From contig JARLHL010000001.1 of the NCBI GenBank assembly GCA_031292275.1, positions 1 to 33,716 on the forward strand: a stretch of DNA of 33,716 nt, read 5' to 3'. Below the pieces are notes generated by a model. The model was given only the letters and a program-made list of their open reading frames with translations, did not search any database and was not told the origin of the DNA. Below are positions 32,655-33,716 of the stretch, one piece after another. Source of the DNA: Desulfocapsaceae bacterium. GTDB lineage: Bacteria > Desulfobacterota > Desulfobulbia > Desulfobulbales > Desulfocapsaceae. Each line of letters begins with the position of its first letter. Position 1 is the first letter of the stretch. The translations under genes and the position numbers were made by a program.

Positions 32655-33716
32655 CTACGCGCGCTCTCCTTTCTCCGGGGCAGCTGAATTCTGCTCCCGG
32701 CGGTAGGCTGCGACTAAAGCCACCAGCTCCGCGCCGTATTTTTCCAAAAGCTTTTTGCCGATTCCCTTGATCGCCGCCAGCTCCTGCAGGTTGTCTGGCA
32801 GCTGGACGGCTATCTGGACCAGGGTCTTCTGGTGCAGCACCTGGTAATGGGCGATCTTGGCCTCTCCGGCCTTTTTCGCCCGCCAGTCCTTGAGGCTCTT
32901 AAACAGGAGCGGGTGGTCGATGTCGGATTCCAGGGCGGTTGCGGCCTGCCGTTTCTTTTCCCTGACGGGCTTGAGATCGATGTCGGCCATGGCTATGGCG
33001 CGCAGGTACTCCGCGGGCGAGAAGCCGGTCCGGCAGGACGTCACCGCCGCCAGCTTGACCGCTGTCTCTTTTTCCAGCTGACCTAAGGCCTCTTTGGCCT
33101 TTTTTTGTATCTCCTTGTTGTCGGTATCAATCCGGATATCCTTGATGAAGGGAACGAGCAGCGCGGTCAGCTTGTCCTGAAAGTACACCGAGGCCTTGGC
33201 CAGGCGGTCCAGGATGACGTCGTCCGACTCGGGCAGGCTGCCGGCGGCAAAGAGCCTGGCCAGCTGCTGCTTGAAGTTCTCACCGACGGTGAAGACCTCG
33301 TCGATGAAGTCCCTCTCCAGCGTTCTGATCCCGGCTGCCGTTCCGGAGACATGGACAATCTGGGCGTTATTGAGCAGCAGGCCAGCCAGGCGGCCCAGAC
33401 GGGAACGCAGGTATTGAAAATCAAAACAGGCCGTCAGGAGCTGCTGCTGGTAGCGGATCCTGGCGCAGGCGAGCTTTGCCGGCGAAGGCGGGTTGTTCGT
33501 CGCCTGCTCGATGAAACGGAGGACGGTGGCATCGGTTTTTACCGCAAGCGCCGTCAGCGGCGAACTGAGAACCATGCCCTCGAAGGTCTTGCAGCGGCTC
33601 AGGGCCACATAGACCTGCCCGTGGGTGAAGGCCGCCCCGGCATCGATGACGGCCTTCTCAAAGGTGAGTCCCTGGCTTTTATGGATGGTGATGGCCCAGG
33701 CCGGTTTCAGCGGAAA
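32655..33716 (-). CDS. PIF1-like helicase with HRDC-like C-terminus, 5' end outside window
   Basis: The frame runs open from the window edge at 33716 to a stop at 32655, so only the last 353 residues are seen. The visible helicase motifs WAITIHKSQGLTFEKAVID and GQVYVALSRCKTFEGMVLSS are the final motifs of the PIF1/RecD2-type superfamily IB. A long helical and charged middle follows. The end (LPDNLQELAAIKGIGKKLLE then KYGAELVALVAAYRR) matches an HRDC domain, a nucleic-acid-binding module of RecQ-type helicases. It converges on recD with 64 bp between stops. It probably unwinds structured DNA such as forks or R-loops. Confidence 0.88.
   Translation of the reverse strand, partial: FPLKPAWAITIHKSQGLTFEKAVIDAGAAFTHGQVYVALSRCKTFEGMVLSSPLTALAVKTDATVLRFIEQATNNPPSPAKLACARIRYQQQLLTACFDFQYLRSRLGRLAGLLLNNAQIVHVSGTAAGIRTLERDFIDEVFTVGENFKQQLARLFAAGSLPESDDVILDRLAKASVYFQDKLTALLVPFIKDIRIDTDNKEIQKKAKEALGQLEKETAVKLAAVTSCRTGFSPAEYLRAIAMADIDLKPVREKKRQAATALESDIDHPLLFKSLKDWRAKKAGEAKIAHYQVLHQKTLVQIAVQLPDNLQELAAIKGIGKKLLEKYGAELVALVAAYRREQNSAAPEKGERA

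Overview
The window looks like ordinary chromosome from a Gram-negative, probably anaerobic bacterium of the Desulfobacterota (Desulfobulbales-like). This placement is inferred from gene content: a complex I operon without nuoEFG, an rplM-rpsI-argC cluster, RecBCD, and an operon for an ODP-type di-iron protein. I saw no phage genes, insertion sequences, rRNA genes or CRISPR arrays.

Layout. (1) Positions 1-5482, minus strand: nuoABCDHIJK followed by an MrpD/NuoL-type antiporter subunit cut by the window edge. A consensus sigma-70 promoter lies upstream, and a LysR-type regulator is divergent. (2) 7112-10136, minus strand: truA, argC, rpsI, rplM and tRNA-Gly(GCC), with clear intrinsic terminators and a tRNA promoter. 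(3) 10291-15888, plus strand: hisB, a lipoprotein, a TtcA-like tRNA thiolase, asnS, ubiE/menG and an unassigned radical SAM enzyme whose start overlaps the ubiE stop. (4) 15872-19081, minus strand: a MOSC protein with an unassigned C-terminal extension, then a tightly overlapping three-gene operon encoding an oxygen-binding di-iron (ODP-type) metallo-beta-lactamase-fold protein, a DUF4388 protein and a small unknown protein. (5) 19660-22071, plus strand: an ECF-type promoter, a 59-residue single-span membrane protein, signal peptidase I, an ECF sigma factor, a 64-residue CCHC protein and an isoprenylcysteine-methyltransferase-like membrane protein. (6) 22146-24263: a universal stress protein with its own promoter, and an unknown 367-residue protein divergent from a 100-residue membrane protein with start codons back to back. 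(7) 24293-33716: recC-recB-recD overlapping head to tail, then the C-terminal part of a PIF1-like helicase with an HRDC-like end on the opposite strand.

How the genes fit together. The Nuo complex and UbiE/MenG point to quinone-linked respiration with an electron input other than a local NADH module. The ODP operon suggests oxygen sensing or handling. The ECF group looks like an autoregulated envelope response linked to protein export. RecBCD with the PIF1-like helicase forms a repair neighbourhood. The most novel-looking parts are the ODP/DUF4388 operon, the ECF/small-protein/signal-peptidase group, the ubiE-coupled radical SAM protein and the unknown pair next to recC.
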